Below are positions 15,201 to 15,314 of a DNA stretch of 15,314 nt, one piece after another. The translations under genes and the position numbers were made by a program. The notes beneath the pieces were generated by a model. That model ran no database searches. It was given only the letters and a program-made list of their open reading frames with translations, and was not told the origin of the DNA. Location of the stretch: the NCBI GenBank assembly GCA_964606465.1, contig CAZSGI010000015.1, positions 1-15,314 on the forward strand, written 5' to 3'. The DNA comes from CG10-46-32 sp964606465. GTDB taxonomy: Bacteria > Patescibacteriota > Patescibacteriia > UBA2169. The first letter of the stretch is position 1. The number at the start of each line of letters is the position of its first letter.

Positions 15201-15314
15201 GGTTCCGGATGCCGTAAAGTTGCCTGCAATGTGGTTGCCGCTCGCAGGCGCAACAAACGCGACTGCCGGAGTTGCGGTATCAATTTCAAAGGTGTTGTTG
15301 GGCGCGGTCTGCGG
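12216..15314 (-). CDS. Giant Ig-repeat surface protein, N-terminus beyond the window
   Basis: The minus frame is open from the right edge to TAA at 12216, 1033 codons counting the stop as the end. An ATG at 15179 is internal: the 45 codons before it continue the same Ig-like fold (PAVAFVAPASGNHIAGNFTA). Counting from M at 15179: three modules carry Y-W-N-G-x-x-W (27, 139, 263) with later F..W.Y, 112 and 124 residues apart; an Ig-like module lies at 335-450; two near-duplicate Kre9/KNH-like modules at 463-556 and 570-664 (LTSPNGGEAWKQGTAQTITW in the second); a Big/SwmA-like region at 665-760; another beta module at 765-850; and a C-terminal domain at 858-987 ending PAGNYAGTLEFIVVPEY. That last strand matches the end of the 326-residue WxL-like protein. 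There is no anchor or sortase signal. A large adhesin-like role is inferred. Confidence 0.88.
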   Translation of the reverse strand, partial: PQTAPNNTFEIDTATPAVAFVAPASGNHIAGNFTASGTASDPGTHMAVGGSSTGISKVEVFLQNFSASPVQYWNGTAWTTTQTWLAASSADDFLNWTYGFTPLITDGNTYVTGARVTDEAGNAADSALITLTGNTSSPNVNIASPANGSYQGNAVTVAGTSSDPGGTTISDASVSIRRSNDSKYWNGVAWVAAIAWNTATPASAGASFANWTYNFAPDGSAPEGTVYTITARATDGVYGTPNIGTSAAKTTIKDTTAPTVAITSPLALNSPFNAASWDAANPIAGTASDAGAGVSMVEVAIQDSIGNYWNGANWTSLTAVWFSATSSDGFATWKYINAGSDFIPDKDDDFTVYARGTDNAITAPNTSAPVSESVTYDTTAPVVANAVVTNSTVSNITTLIKNGDVFILSADITDALGQAGITPTNITADISAITGNAGDNAVVPASYNTSTGEAVWNFASAAGTGNGNLGVSITATDPAGNAALFTNSAVIVADNTAPAIALGTLTAPSAAGIAWAGGSSQNVTWTAGDIADANLAANPVTLEYATDGVNWNPIAANEANDGSYNWTVLSIDSNTVQVRITARDQVANTSNDVSNNLFTIDSTAPTVPVNALTSPNGGEAWKQGTAQTITWNNAAITDNFNLAANPITLEYSTDGIIWNPIAANEANDGTYAWTPLPIIDFTTVRVRITAADQAGNTANDQSDANFAIGLPPVVVEARAVSNTLIEVEWNKSLAQAGAFANYTATGITATAAAVNGGNDKIVDLTVNSLGNTGFTAADLAIAASTVTDTFNFQNEAVAGQSIIDRQAPVTNVAGSYPNSNQLIVDFSPRMRIAVSEAPDLGATDFQLDSVSQVVTYNALTGMIEFNVAATLAPGQHSASLDLVDLASNTEVNQSWDFWIDQLKVNVVANPVAYLFNGNLSDESDVSEEQMVSVSTFGAGYTIYARFNPDFTDGTGNAIADVDIKQDVEAWAQKVDLNGTTLVSVITVAKPAIPNLAPQLDTYTFDLRATIPGVVQPAGNYAGTLEFIVVPEY
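13188..13793 (-). repeat. Recent internal duplication in the giant surface gene, period 321 bp
   Basis: Two units encode nearly the same module: one ends at 13512 and the other starts at 13472, with a 107-codon period. The most similar stretch, about 13306-13395 against 13627-13716, stays alike at DNA level and encodes NP(V/I)TLEY(A/S)TDG and WNPIAANEANDG in both. The DNA similarity is greater than between the other modules of the protein, pointing to a later duplication. Confidence 0.8.

Noticed and set aside
1..15314. Possible alternative genetic code, since all seven complete stops seen are TAA or TAG
   Set aside because: No in-frame TGA is needed to read any gene, glycine is encoded by normal GGN codons, and the sequence is far more GC-rich than known TGA-recoded CPR lineages. 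Seven stops are too few.
1..15314. CRISPR array, rRNA, transposase or prophage genes
   Set aside because: No regularly spaced direct repeats, no rRNA-like segments, and no recognisable transposase, integrase or phage protein was found on either strand.

Overview
All supported genes lie on the minus strand, so transcription runs from right to left. The base composition is moderately GC-rich. The content points to a Candidate Phyla Radiation bacterium (Patescibacteria, probably Parcubacteria-like). The reasons are a membrane-anchored protein with tandem excisionase-type helix-turn-helix (HTH) domains, several fast-diverging exported proteins made of Ig-like, IPT-like and WxL-like beta domains, and a small ABC exporter plus glycosyltransferase operon. 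This taxonomic call is an inference from gene style; there is no rRNA or ribosomal protein here to test it. A 100-N run at 9544-9643 is an assembly gap, so order and content across it are not certain.

Right part (15314 down to 7570): a cell-surface block. It begins with a very large Ig-repeat protein whose N-terminus lies beyond the right edge. Next is a 352-base non-coding stretch packed with hairpins, which looks like the structured mRNA leader of the following gene. That gene encodes a 326-residue secreted protein with a WxL-like C-terminal half. It is followed by a membrane-anchored protein with DUF916-like (WxL-interacting) architecture, cut by the gap. Beyond the gap are a 284-residue exported beta protein and, 5 bases downstream, a 370-residue signal-anchored protein with two IPT-like domains. 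The giant protein and the 326-residue protein share the same C-terminal ending, AG-x-Y-x-GT....P-x-(F/Y)-stop, which suggests one attachment or assembly mode.

Middle (7569-4283): the whole space between the 370-residue gene and the next gene is filled by a 130-bp MITE-like palindromic element with 42-bp inverted arms. Then comes a 1047-residue exported multidomain protein with four C-terminal repeats of about 60 residues. A GC-rich hairpin terminator follows.

Left part (4242-1): a promoter placed so close to the start codon that the mRNA may be leaderless drives a tight three-gene operon. It encodes an ABC ATPase, an ABC-2 permease and a membrane GT2 glycosyltransferase of the cellulose-synthase type, and it ends in a 12-bp-stem terminator. 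Beyond it a strong promoter, flanked by three copies of GTATACGATA, drives a GTG-started gene for a tandem-HTH, single-membrane-pass protein that runs off the left edge. The simplest reading is a cell-envelope locus: surface proteins, an exporter with glycan synthesis, and a membrane-tethered regulator that may bind its own promoter.
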